The position numbers and the translations under genes were made by a program. A stretch of DNA of 64,000 nucleotides from Halomonas sp. LR3S48 (GTDB taxonomy: Bacteria; Pseudomonadota; Gammaproteobacteria; Pseudomonadales; Halomonadaceae), in contig NZ_CP107009.1 in assembly GCF_025725665.1 (NCBI RefSeq), forward strand, positions 2,170,001 to 2,234,000, given 5' to 3'. The first letter of the stretch is position 1. Each line of letters opens with the position of its first letter. Positions 28,444-38,351 of the stretch are shown here, piece after piece. Below the pieces are notes generated by a model. It was not told where the DNA came from, searched no databases, and saw only the letters and a program-made list of their open reading frames with translations.

Positions 28444-29199
28444 TTACCAGCGCAACGCCTTGGGACTGCGGCGTTCGGCGTTGACCTGCAACTGGTCGAC
28501 CCTGCCGTCCCGCAAGCGAATGATGCGGTCTGCCATCTCGCCGATCACCTCGTTGTGGGTGATGATCGCCACGCTGGTGCCGGTGTCGCGATTGATTCTC
28601 TCGAGTACCTCCAGCACGCGAATGCCTGTCTGGAAGTCGAGAGCCCCGGTGGGCTCGTCGCACAGCAACACATCGGGCTGTTTGGCCACGGCGCGGGCGA
28701 TGGCCACCCGCTGTTGCTCGCCACCCGACAGCTGCGAGGGGAAGTGGTCGAGGCGGTGCTCGAGACCCACCAGGGCAAGGGCCTCCTCGGGGGACAAGGG
28801 GTTGCGGCTGATGTCGGTGACGATGGCGACGTTCTCCCGCGCGGTGAGGCTCGAGATCAGGTTGTAGAACTGGAACACGAAGCCCACATGGTGGCGGCGA
28901 AAGCGCGTCAGCTCGCGCTGGCTGGCCGCTGCCAGGTCGAGCTCACGCGGCTCGGCTGCAGGCTGCGAAACGGCTGGGTCTCGTGAGCCAGGGAAGTAGA
29001 CGAGGGAACCCTGGCTGGGGCTGTCGAGGCCGCCGAGGATATTGAGCAGCGTCGACTTGCCCGAGCCCGAGGCGCCCAGCATTACCACCAGTTCACCCTG
29101 GTACAGCTCCAGGTCGACGCCACGGAGCGCCTGGATGGTGACTTCACCCATCTGGTAGAAGCGCTTCAGATCACGAGCCTGGAACACGATTTCTGGCAT
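28444..29199 (-). CDS. ABC exporter ATP-binding protein (MacB/LolD type)
   Basis: The 251-residue ATPase energises the permease encoded just downstream. Walker A is GASGSGKST (about residue 40), the signature is [14 protein letters not shown] and Walker B is [11 protein letters not shown], followed by the switch His in IITHN. It carries an unusual ~25-residue insert ([20 protein letters not shown]) in the loop after Walker A, where LolD-like proteins normally have only a short stretch before [12 protein letters not shown]. It is first in a three-gene unit (ATPase, permease, adaptor). Confidence 0.93.
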   Translation of the reverse strand: MPEIVFQARDLKRFYQMGEVTIQALRGVDLELYQGELVVMLGASGSGKSTLLNILGGLDSPSQGSLVYFPGSRDPAVSQPAAEPRELDLAAASQRELTRFRRHHVGFVFQFYNLISSLTARENVAIVTDISRNPLSPEEALALVGLEHRLDHFPSQLSGGEQQRVAIARAVAKQPDVLLCDEPTGALDFQTGIRVLEVLERINRDTGTSVAIITHNEVIGEMADRIIRLRDGRVDQLQVNAERRSPKALRW

Positions 29200-29290
29200 G
29201 ACAAGTGACCTGACGAAGGGGGCTACCCGCTAGGCTAGCATGCCCTAATGCCCTGGCATGCTTGATCGAAGTCAACAGTAATGCAGAAGC

Positions 29291-30505
29291 CTAGCGTGTG
29301 AGGAGCCGGCCATCTTCGCCGATGTCCAGGCGCAGGTTGCGCCCGGCCAGCAGGGCGAAGCCGGCCGCCAGGGCGACGATCGACAGCAGGACGCTCGTCA
29401 TCGTGGCCATGCCGACCTCCAACTGCAGCAGGATCCCCACCGCCAGTGGCCCCATGGCGGCGAGAGTATAGCCTCCGCCCTGGGCCAGGCCGGAGAGTTT
29501 GCCGGCCAGGCGTGAATTGGCCGTGCGCAGTACGATCAGGGTAAGGGCAAGGCTGAAGCTGCCGCCCTGTCCCAGTCCCAGCAGCACCACTCCGGGCCAG
29601 CGCCAGTTCTCGTCGGCCTGCAGCAACAGCCACAGACCGGCTCCCACGCAGCCCAGCACCAGTAGCAGGGCCGGCCTCTGGTCACGACCGAAGCGCGCTA
29701 GCCACGGCGCACCCAGTGCCGAGACCAGTTGCACCATTACCGAAGCGCCCATCATCCAGCCGGCCTCGGCTTCGCTGTAACCGCGTGCTTGCAGCAGAGT
29801 CGGCAGCCAGCCGAAGACGATATAAGCCAACGACGACTGGGAGCCCATCAGCACCATGACCTGCCATGCCAGCGGCTGCCCGAGCAGTTCGCGCATGCTG
29901 CCGCCCGCGGGGGGCGTGGCAATGGCCCGCGGCGTACGTGGCATGAGCGCTATCCAGGCCAGCAGGGCGAGGCCGGCCAGTGCCCCCCAACTGATCAGGC
30001 TGAAACGCCAGCTACCTAGCATATTGGCCAAGGGAATGCTCAGGCCAGCGCCGAGAGCGCCTCCTAGGCACAGGGCCATGGTATAGACCCCGGTCATGAG
30101 GTCCGCCCCACCGGGAAGCTCTCGCTTGACCAGCGCCGGCAGCAGGGTGCCGGCGATGCCGATGGCGGCACCCACCAGCAGCGTGCCGATGAACAGCAAC
30201 GGCACGGCGGGAACCCCGCGCAGCAGCAGGCCGAAAATCAGCATGCCCAGTGCCAGGGTCAGGGTGCTCTCCGGGCCCATGCGCTTGGCAAGCCAGGGCG
30301 CCAAGGGCGCGAAGATTCCCAGGCAGAGTACCGGCAGCGTGGTCAAGGCCCCGATGGCGAGTGGCGTCAGGCCGGTCTCGGCCTTGATACGCAGTAGCAG
30401 GGGGGCAAGCGAGGAGAGGGCGGGCCTGAGATTGAGCCCCACCAGCACCATCAGTAAAAGGAAGAGAGCGACACGTCGTGGATCGGGCCGGGGGTCAGTC
30501 GTCAT
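29291..30505 (-). CDS. Major facilitator transporter, CynX/NimT-like
   Basis: The 404-residue product (from ATG 30505) has about twelve hydrophobic segments and the family start LMVLVGLNLRPALSSLAPLL, typical of the CynX (cyanate) / NimT (2-nitroimidazole) subfamily. The substrate cannot be assigned. Alternative in-frame starts at 30541 and 30571 would only add a polar leader. The chosen start overlaps the end of the preceding gene by 11 bases, which suggests coupled translation. Confidence 0.85.
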   Translation of the reverse strand: MTTDPRPDPRRVALFLLLMVLVGLNLRPALSSLAPLLLRIKAETGLTPLAIGALTTLPVLCLGIFAPLAPWLAKRMGPESTLTLALGMLIFGLLLRGVPAVPLLFIGTLLVGAAIGIAGTLLPALVKRELPGGADLMTGVYTMALCLGGALGAGLSIPLANMLGSWRFSLISWGALAGLALLAWIALMPRTPRAIATPPAGGSMRELLGQPLAWQVMVLMGSQSSLAYIVFGWLPTLLQARGYSEAEAGWMMGASVMVQLVSALGAPWLARFGRDQRPALLLVLGCVGAGLWLLLQADENWRWPGVVLLGLGQGGSFSLALTLIVLRTANSRLAGKLSGLAQGGGYTLAAMGPLAVGILLQLEVGMATMTSVLLSIVALAAGFALLAGRNLRLDIGEDGRLLTR

Positions 30506-31046
30506 GGCCTCGCCACTTGTCGGTTCGCCGATTGGTGTCATGTCTGGTGGAAGAGGCGTCGTCCTGCTCACGGCGGGCGATCAAGGGATGTTCATTGACA
30601 CCGCGGGAATCGAACTCGACGCGTCCGGGATCGGCGGAACCCTGCAACTGGCGACGGATGTCCGAAACGTCCTCGACGCTGACCAACTGCTCCTGATGGC
30701 CGATTACCTGGCGTTGGGTCACCAGGCGTCCCTCGTAGGTCCAGCAACGCTGCGGTGCTTGAGCGACGAGCCAACTGCGGCCTTGCCAGTGGGCATGACC
30801 CTGCGCATCGAGTTGCAGGGCCTCGAGCGGTACCAGGGCGGCGAACAGCCGTGCATTCAGCACCAGGCCGCCACTGGTCATGTGGATGGCACCTTCGTAG
30901 CGTCCGGCGTGGAGGGCCTCGATGACGCTACTGCGCTTGGCTCGAGGCTCGATGCTGCCCTGGCCGCAGAGATGCAGCAGGCCATCATCGATCTGCTTGA
31001 TGACCCAGACCGGAATGGGTTGCTTTCCGGTCAGCCATTTGAGCAT
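30495..31046 (-). CDS. Hypothetical protein upstream of MFS carrier
   Basis: The frame encodes 183 residues starting MLKWLTGKQPIPVWVIKQ and is preceded by an excellent AAGGAGG. It has no transmembrane segment or signal peptide. The last ~45 residues are highly charged and low in structure (RREQDDASSTRHDTNRRTDKWRGHDD). It overlaps the start of the MFS gene by 11 bases. I do not recognise the family. Cellular role unknown; coupling with the carrier is the only clue. Confidence 0.65.
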   Translation of the reverse strand: MLKWLTGKQPIPVWVIKQIDDGLLHLCGQGSIEPRAKRSSVIEALHAGRYEGAIHMTSGGLVLNARLFAALVPLEALQLDAQGHAHWQGRSWLVAQAPQRCWTYEGRLVTQRQVIGHQEQLVSVEDVSDIRRQLQGSADPGRVEFDSRGVNEHPLIARREQDDASSTRHDTNRRTDKWRGHDD

Positions 31047-31179
31047 GCTCGAGCCTCCTTGCGCGGTGTGGCGAGATTCAATGAGTATTCAGTCGCTTGA
31101 GTCGAACTGCTCGTGAAAATGGCAGCACGACAAACCGTATACCATTCCTTACTACTCGCCAACCACCAAGCCTGGGCAC

Positions 31180-32496
<1,317 letters not shown>

Positions 32497-32632
32497 GCGG
32501 TCTCCGCAGATACGTCCTGGCCTTGTCGTGTGCGTCATGCACATGACCAGTCCCGGGCCAAGACGTGAGAAATTCGGTTCAGGGGCGCGGCAGGAGGGAC
32601 CACGAATCGCCGCGTTGGGGCATTATGCCAGT

Positions 32633-33187
32633 TTATTTACCGCGCTGCAGCTTTCCTTGAGCTCCTGCCTCTTTACCCCGGGTGGCCTTGAGGTCGCTCT
32701 TGAGGCGGGCAAGCACGGCAGCATTCAAGCCTTCGATCTCGTCGAGCACTTCCGGTGTCAGTTGATGGAGCCGCTCCGGATCGCTGATGCCATTAACGAA
32801 GAGGACCTGAGCGCTCGCCGGACCGACGCCCTTGGCCTGGGTGAGCCTGATGGCGTGGCGTGAGAGCAAAGTGGTACGCCGGGCGTCGTCCAGATGTTCC
32901 CAGCCCCCACGCTGATAGAGATCGCAGGCGTACCGATCCAGGCCCAGGCGCAGGCTTTCCAGCACGGACAGCGCCAGTTGGGAGTCGATCTGCTGGAGCG
33001 CATCCGCGAGCTGATCGCAGCAAGCGCTGATCGTTTCCAGCCGATCGACGGCAGCTTGGGAAGAATCCGACTCCAGCGCGGCGAGGAGTTCCCGCTCGAG
33101 TCGTTGGGCGAGACTGTGCAGCGCCAGGGCGGTCGCGCGATCAGGCACTGTCCGGTTCTTCGCGGCAGGAGTAGGGCTGGCCGGCAT
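32633..33187 (-). CDS. Helix-hairpin-helix protein, possibly DUF4332-like
   Basis: The 184-residue product is helical. Residues about 1-100 form an amphipathic helical region (ALALHSLAQRLERELLAALE...). Residues about 118-165 contain a helix-hairpin-helix pair: RLTQAKGVGPASAQVLFVNGISDPERLHQLTPEVLDEIEGL, read here as two short motifs, KGVGPASAQ and ISDPERLHQL. HhH modules bind DNA or protein backbones. The tail is basic. AAGGA precedes the ATG. The family is not recognised with certainty and no function is proposed. Confidence 0.7.
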   Translation of the reverse strand: MPASPTPAAKNRTVPDRATALALHSLAQRLERELLAALESDSSQAAVDRLETISACCDQLADALQQIDSQLALSVLESLRLGLDRYACDLYQRGGWEHLDDARRTTLLSRHAIRLTQAKGVGPASAQVLFVNGISDPERLHQLTPEVLDEIEGLNAAVLARLKSDLKATRGKEAGAQGKLQRGK

Positions 33188-33248
33188 GTGGCGTCCTTGT
33201 GGTCAGTTCGCTTATTAGACTAGACCAGGATGGCCGCGCAGGTAGGGC

Positions 33249-33833
33249 TCAGCGTGCTTGCCTGATACCCGCGGCAATGTCGGCGGCCACTCTATCCCAA
33301 CTGCTCCCCAGCGCGCGGACGAGAGCGGGATAGCCGTCATCGTCGAGCTCCGTCTCCACATGGAAGCGTTGCATGGTCATCAGGCGTCCGTCGGGGGCCA
33401 GCAGCTGCCACTGGCCGCTGGCGATGGCCAGGCCGTCATAACGGCCTTGGAAGCGATCGACTTCGAGGCGCAAGCGCAGGGCCTCGCTGCGACCCAGGCT
33501 GGTCTCGTCGCGCATGACCCGAGTGTCGGGCAGGCGCTCGGCCAGCCTGGTGCGCAAGCCGCGCTCCAACTGGCGCCCCAGCGGCTCGGCCCAGAGATGT
33601 TGGCGGGCGGCGTTGAGCGTGATGTCGTCGAGCTGCAGTACGATGCCGTCGGTATCCAGGTAGTGCGCCAGGCGCGGTGGCTGTACCACCAGCAGGTGGC
33701 TGGGGGCGGGGTTGCCATCCGACAGCGTGGTGCCGCTATCGGGCAGCATATAACGATTTGCCGGTGCAGTGGGCGAGGCGCAGCCGACAAGCAGTATGCT
33801 TGCCAGCAGGGCAAGCCAAATCATCCACCTCAT
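33249..33833 (-). CDS. pqiC: PqiC-type lipoprotein of the Pqi lipid-transport complex
   Basis: The 194-residue product starts with a lipoprotein signal peptide and lipobox (LASILLVGCASPT, acylated Cys at residue 18). It continues as a DUF330/ABC-type-transport-auxiliary-like domain (RYMLPD, RLAHYLDTDGIVLQ, ...GLRTRLAERLPDTRV). PqiC sits in the outer-membrane inner leaflet and contacts the PqiB needle. It is last in pqiA-pqiB-pqiC, 57 bp after pqiB. AGGGAG precedes the start. Confidence 0.92.
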   Translation of the reverse strand: MRWMIWLALLASILLVGCASPTAPANRYMLPDSGTTLSDGNPAPSHLLVVQPPRLAHYLDTDGIVLQLDDITLNAARQHLWAEPLGRQLERGLRTRLAERLPDTRVMRDETSLGRSEALRLRLEVDRFQGRYDGLAIASGQWQLLAPDGRLMTMQRFHVETELDDDGYPALVRALGSSWDRVAADIAAGIRQAR

Positions 33834-33890
33834 GCAGCACTCCCTTTCGACGCAATCATTACAGCATAGCGATTCATTAGGCGAACCTCA

Positions 33891-35567
33891 TCAGTTGCGT
33901 TGCGGGGCGCGCGGTGTCGGATCCTCGGCGTCGAGGCTGTCGAACAACAGTGCCCTGGGGTTCTCGTTGAGCGTGCGCGTGACCGGTTGCAGGTCGCGCA
34001 TCAAGCGCTCCAGCCGTTCGGCGGTGGCGGTCAGCTCGCGATAGCCACTGGAATCGGGGGACAGGCCCTCCAGCGTTTCTCGCAGCGCCTCCAGCGAGGC
34101 ATTGAGGTTGGCCGGAAGATTGCGAGTACCCGGGTCGTCGAGCATGCCTTGCAGTGAGGCGCTGAGCTCGCGCACCTCGCCCAGCATGGCTTCGGAAGCG
34201 GCCAGGTTGCGGTCCAGGCCCGTCAGTATCGGCTCGATCTCCAGTGCATTGAGCTTCTCCAGCAGGGTGGTAACCTGGGCTTCGATCTGGGCGAAGCCGG
34301 TCGATGTCGTCGGGAAGACGGTACGCTCGCTGAAGCTCTCCGCCAGGTAATCCTCCGCTTCCTCACGATAGAAATTGAGGTCGACGAACATCGAGCCGGT
34401 AAGCAGGTTGCCCGATTTGAGCGAGGCGCGCAGGCCGATGCCGAACAGGCGCTTGAAGCGTTCGTCCCACTCTTCGAGGTCGATCTGCTGGTTCTCGATG
34501 CCGAGTCGTTGAGGCTCGATACGGATCAGCACCGGGATGGCGAAGCCGTTGCGCGTCTCCGGCTGCTCGGCGGTGAACTCCCAGGGCACGGCCGCCACGG
34601 TGCCGATGCGCACGCCGCGGAATTCCACCGGGGCGCCACGCGACAGACCGCGCACGCTGTCCTCCACCAGCAGTACGTACTCCAGGTAGCGGCTGAAGGT
34701 GCCTTGGCGGGCGCTCTCCTCGTCGGGGTAGAGGTTGAAGGTGGTGTCGTTCTCCACCGGGCCGCCGCGCGGCAGGTCTTCGGGTACGCCGAAGGTGACG
34801 CCGCCGCCGAGCAGGGCTTCGAGCGACTCGACATTGACGCGGATGCCGTCCGCATCGAGACGCAGGTCGATGCCGCTGGCCGACCAGAAACGGGTGCTGT
34901 CGGTGACCAGGCGGTCGTAGGGGCTCTCGATGAAGATGCGCTGGCTCATGCGTCGGGTGTCGGCGTCGAAATTGGCTTCCTCGACGCGACCCACGGTATA
35001 GCCCTGGTAGGTCACGGGGTCGCCGGCACGCAGCGAGTTGCCGAGCTGGCTGACCAGATTGATACGTAGCCCGGCGGCATCGGCCGGCGCCACGGGGGGA
35101 AGGTCACTGACCTCGAATTCGCGCAGGCCGGGCTCGCCGCTACCCGGCTGGAGCTGGATGTAGGCGCCTGAGAGCACGGTGCCCAGGCCGCTGATACCCT
35201 CGCGGCCGATGCGCGGCTTGACCACCCAGAAGCGGCTGCCTTCGGTCAGCATGGCTTCGGTATCGGGAGACATCCGCGCAGTGATGACGGTATGCGACAG
35301 ATCGTCGGAGAGCTGCACGCGCTCGACCCGGCCAACCTCGACATTGCGGGTCTTGATCAGGGTGCTGCCGGCCTCGATGCCTTCCGCATTGCTCATGGTC
35401 AGGGTGATCAGCGGACCTCGGCTGCGGTAGTTGTCGTAGACCAGCCACAGCCCGATCAGCATGGCCACGATGGGCACGATCCAGATCGGCGACAGGCGCC
35501 GTTGCGGCGTGGCTTTGGCCCGGTGCAAGTCGCGTGAGGCCTCGTTGTCGCGAGGGGTGTCGCTCAT
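33891..35567 (-). CDS. pqiB: PqiB, MCE-domain trans-envelope lipid-transport protein
   Basis: PqiB forms a periplasm-spanning hexameric tube of MCE domains linking the inner and outer membranes. The 558-residue product, similar to E. coli PqiB in length, has one N-terminal helix (LSPIWIVPIVAMLIGLWLVY). Three MCE repeats follow, starting near PLITLTMSNAEGIEAGSTLIK, SLRAGDPVTYQGYTVGRV and RGLSRGAPVEFRGVRIGTV. The C-terminal long helical segment (about 440-540) would form the coiled-coil needle. Its ATG overlaps the pqiA stop (ATGA). Confidence 0.95.
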   Translation of the reverse strand: MSDTPRDNEASRDLHRAKATPQRRLSPIWIVPIVAMLIGLWLVYDNYRSRGPLITLTMSNAEGIEAGSTLIKTRNVEVGRVERVQLSDDLSHTVITARMSPDTEAMLTEGSRFWVVKPRIGREGISGLGTVLSGAYIQLQPGSGEPGLREFEVSDLPPVAPADAAGLRINLVSQLGNSLRAGDPVTYQGYTVGRVEEANFDADTRRMSQRIFIESPYDRLVTDSTRFWSASGIDLRLDADGIRVNVESLEALLGGGVTFGVPEDLPRGGPVENDTTFNLYPDEESARQGTFSRYLEYVLLVEDSVRGLSRGAPVEFRGVRIGTVAAVPWEFTAEQPETRNGFAIPVLIRIEPQRLGIENQQIDLEEWDERFKRLFGIGLRASLKSGNLLTGSMFVDLNFYREEAEDYLAESFSERTVFPTTSTGFAQIEAQVTTLLEKLNALEIEPILTGLDRNLAASEAMLGEVRELSASLQGMLDDPGTRNLPANLNASLEALRETLEGLSPDSSGYRELTATAERLERLMRDLQPVTRTLNENPRALLFDSLDAEDPTPRAPQRN

Positions 35568-36865
35568 CCAGTGGTTCCTTGCGTTTCGTGTCGGTCACGC
35601 GGCAGGGGCGTATCCCAGATCAGTCGAGGGTCGAAGGTCATGGCCGCCAGCATGGTCAGTACCACCACGGCAGCGAACGCCAGGGCGGCGGGGCCAGGGG
35701 TGATCGACATCAGCGAACCGGCGCGAATCAGCGCCACGAGAATGGCGACCACGAAGACATCGACCATCGACCAACGCCCGATGAATTCTGTCAGGCGGTA
35801 AAGCCGCGTGCGATTGCCTGCGTTGAGTTCATTGCTGCGCTTTACCACCAGGCAGAGCCACGCCAGCGCCACCAGCTTGCCCACCGGGACGATGACGCTG
35901 GCCATGAAGATCACCGCGGCTACCGGCCATGAACCCATCTGGATCAGCTCCACCACGCCGCCAATGATGGTGGAGGGGGCGCTGTGACCGAGGCTGGTGG
36001 TGGTCATGATGGGGTAGAGGTTGGCAGGAATGTACATGATGGCGGAGGCGGCAAGCAGCGCCCAGGTGCGCTGCAGGCTGTGCGGCAATCGCGCGTGCAG
36101 CCGTTCGCCACAGCGTCGGCAATGGCCCTTGCGGTTCGACTCCAGGCGATTGACCAGCCCGCAGGTAGGGCAGCCGGTAAGCCCCTGGCTGGCGGCTGTC
36201 GCCCCCGTGTGGGCGCCCTCGGGGGCTAGCGGCTCGCCGGCCAGCGAGAACCACATCCAGTCCGAGTCGATGGACTGGGTGGTGGCCAGCAGCAGCAGTG
36301 CGAAGGCGCAGAAGGCCCAGAAGGATATCCCCAGCTCGACCTGCGCCAGGTCCGCCACCTTGAACAGGCTCACCAGCGCGCCAATGATGAAGACGTCAGC
36401 CATCATCCACGGATTGAGGTGAGCCAGTGCGCGGGCGATACCGCGGCTGGCCGGTAGCGGCTGACCCTGGAGCAGGCCCAGTTGCAGCCACATCACGCCG
36501 AGCAGATAGATCCCCGGCAGCACGACGATCGTCATGATCACCGCAATCGCCACAAGTGGCTGATCGAAGCCGATCAAGGTGGTTGCCGTCTGGGTGAGTT
36601 CGATGCGGTTGCCGAAACCGCCGGTGCTGAAGCTGACGAAGGGAAAGGAAATCGCCAATAGCAGGGCGACCATCGATGCCATGGCCAGCGCCATGCTGCG
36701 CTGGGCAGGGCGATGGTGGCGGATGGCCAAGGTATGTCCGCAGCGTGGGCAGTCCGCCCTCTGTCCTGATTGCAGTGGCGGCAGAGCCACGAGCCAATCG
36801 CATTCGTGGCAGGCGCGCAGGCGCCGACGCGAGGTGCGTGACTCGGGTGGAACCTGATCGACCAT
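35564..36865 (-). CDS. pqiA: PqiA, paraquat-inducible inner-membrane protein A
   Basis: PqiA is the multi-pass inner-membrane partner of PqiB. The 433-residue product has two PqiA modules. Each has a rubredoxin-like zinc ribbon (CHECDWLVALPPLQSGQRADCPRC and CPTCGLVNRLESNRKGHCRRC, both C-x2-C...C-x2-C) followed by four membrane helices. ATG 36865 gives a short leader before the first ribbon, as in E. coli. A GTG at 36910 would add 15 residues. It is first in pqiABC, divergent from the antiporter gene. In E. coli this operon responds to paraquat stress; no operator was identified here. Confidence 0.94.
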   Translation of the reverse strand: MVDQVPPESRTSRRRLRACHECDWLVALPPLQSGQRADCPRCGHTLAIRHHRPAQRSMALAMASMVALLLAISFPFVSFSTGGFGNRIELTQTATTLIGFDQPLVAIAVIMTIVVLPGIYLLGVMWLQLGLLQGQPLPASRGIARALAHLNPWMMADVFIIGALVSLFKVADLAQVELGISFWAFCAFALLLLATTQSIDSDWMWFSLAGEPLAPEGAHTGATAASQGLTGCPTCGLVNRLESNRKGHCRRCGERLHARLPHSLQRTWALLAASAIMYIPANLYPIMTTTSLGHSAPSTIIGGVVELIQMGSWPVAAVIFMASVIVPVGKLVALAWLCLVVKRSNELNAGNRTRLYRLTEFIGRWSMVDVFVVAILVALIRAGSLMSITPGPAALAFAAVVVLTMLAAMTFDPRLIWDTPLPRDRHETQGTTG

Positions 36866-37058
36866 GGGGGTGGCCGGTACGAGCGATGGGCGTTGAAACC
36901 TGTAAGGCACTGACGAGTCGACTCGAAGGCTGATGGAGCGAGGCTGTCCTCACCCTGAAACTGGAAAGCCGTGTCGGCTGTATCAAAGTGTGGCATGTTG
37001 ACGCCGCGCATACCATATACAAACATTCGCCCCTGAATGTTCCCTTGAGGAGACGACA

Positions 37059-38045
37059 TTGTTACTTCCCCTGTTGGCCGTTGTCGCGGGTCTTGTATTG
37101 CTGGTCTGGAGCGCCGAACGTTTCGTCGACGGTGCGGCGGCAACGTCCCGGCGTCTCGGGGTGTCACCGCTGCTGGTGGGGATGCTGGTGATTGGCTTTG
37201 GCACCTCCGCGCCCGAGCTGATGGTTTCCTCGCTGGCGGCGAGTCAGGGCAATCCGGGGCTGGCGCTAGGTAACGGCTACGGCTCGAATATTGCCAATAT
37301 CGGCCTGATCCTGGGTCTCATGGCGGTCATCTCGCCGCTGGCGGTGCACTCCAGCGTGATTCGGCGTGAACTGCCGGTTCTGGTTGCGGTGACGTTCTTG
37401 TCGGCGCTGTTGATGTGGGGCGGGCTGATCGGTCGTGTCGAGGGCAGCCTGCTGCTCGTGCTGCTGGCGGCCATGATCGGTTACAGCATCTGGCAGGCGC
37501 GGCGCGGCGACCCCGACCCGCTGGCCGACGAGACCGAGGAGAGCCTGCAGGCGCATCCGATGACGCTGCGTGCCGGCGTGATCTGGACGATCGTCGGGTT
37601 GGCGCTGTTGGTGCTGAGTTCGCGCGTGCTGGTGTGGGGGGCGGTGGAGATTGCCGTCGGTTTCGGTGTCAGCGACCTGATCATCGGGCTGACCGTCGTT
37701 GCCGTCGGTACGTCACTGCCGGAGCTGGCGTCCTCCTTCAGCGCCCTGCGCCGGGGCGAGCACGACCTGGTGGTCGGCAACGTGGTGGGGTCCAACTTGT
37801 TCAATACGCTCGGCGTGGTGGGGCTGGCCGCGGTCATACACCCCATCGAGGTAGGCACCGAAGTGCTGCTGCGTGACTGGTCCCTGATGACCGTGATGAC
37901 GCTGCTGATGACCGTCTTCGCGATTGGCTGGAAGGGGCGGCCGGGGCGCATCAACCGGCTCGAGGGTGCGATGCTGTTGGCGTTGTTCGTCGGTTACACC
38001 GCGTTCATGGTGCACCTGGTCCTGCGTAGCGCCGGCGCGCTCTAG
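37059..38045 (+). CDS. Calcium/sodium antiporter (CaCA family, YrbG-like)
   Basis: The 328-residue inner-membrane protein has two homologous five-helix halves. Each has the CaCA alpha-repeat: GFGTSAPELMVSSLAASQGNPGLALGNGYGSNIAN in the first and AVGTSLPELASSFSALRRGEHDLVVGNVVGSNLFN in the second. The Glu residues of both repeats bind the cation in homologues. It would exchange Ca2+ for Na+, plausible in a halophile. The start is a TTG at 37059 preceded by GAGGAG at 7-base spacing; no better ATG exists nearby. Confidence 0.93.
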   Translation: MLLPLLAVVAGLVLLVWSAERFVDGAAATSRRLGVSPLLVGMLVIGFGTSAPELMVSSLAASQGNPGLALGNGYGSNIANIGLILGLMAVISPLAVHSSVIRRELPVLVAVTFLSALLMWGGLIGRVEGSLLLVLLAAMIGYSIWQARRGDPDPLADETEESLQAHPMTLRAGVIWTIVGLALLVLSSRVLVWGAVEIAVGFGVSDLIIGLTVVAVGTSLPELASSFSALRRGEHDLVVGNVVGSNLFNTLGVVGLAAVIHPIEVGTEVLLRDWSLMTVMTLLMTVFAIGWKGRPGRINRLEGAMLLALFVGYTAFMVHLVLRSAGAL

Positions 38046-38351
38046 GGCTGGCTGCGACAACCCGACACAGCAAGAGACGGGGACCCGGCTCGCGCGCTCT
38101 AGTAGGCTTGGTGGCAAGCACAGAATGCAGTGACGAGTATTGATCCAGGGCAGCGCCATGGCATGTAGGGTTTTGTAAGTATCGACGCCCTGCATGCCTC
38201 CGTGTTCTAGGCTCTTGGAACCCCAGCCGTGTATCGAGGTGAAATGCGTCACGACATGTCCAGGAAGGACGTGGTCGGAAGCACAACAACGGCACCCCGT
38301 GTGCTTTCGCATCCCTTGAGACGTTGACTCTTCGCAGCCGAGAGGTACGTC
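38046..38351. other. Upstream region of the cytochrome bd operon
   Basis: This 306-bp gap between the antiporter stop and cioA has no credible frame. It should contain the bd-oxidase promoter. GAGAGG precedes the cioA start. I looked for an FNR/ANR box (TTGAT-N4-ATCAA) and saw only one half-like TTGAT near 38140, so regulation cannot be assigned. Confidence 0.4.
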
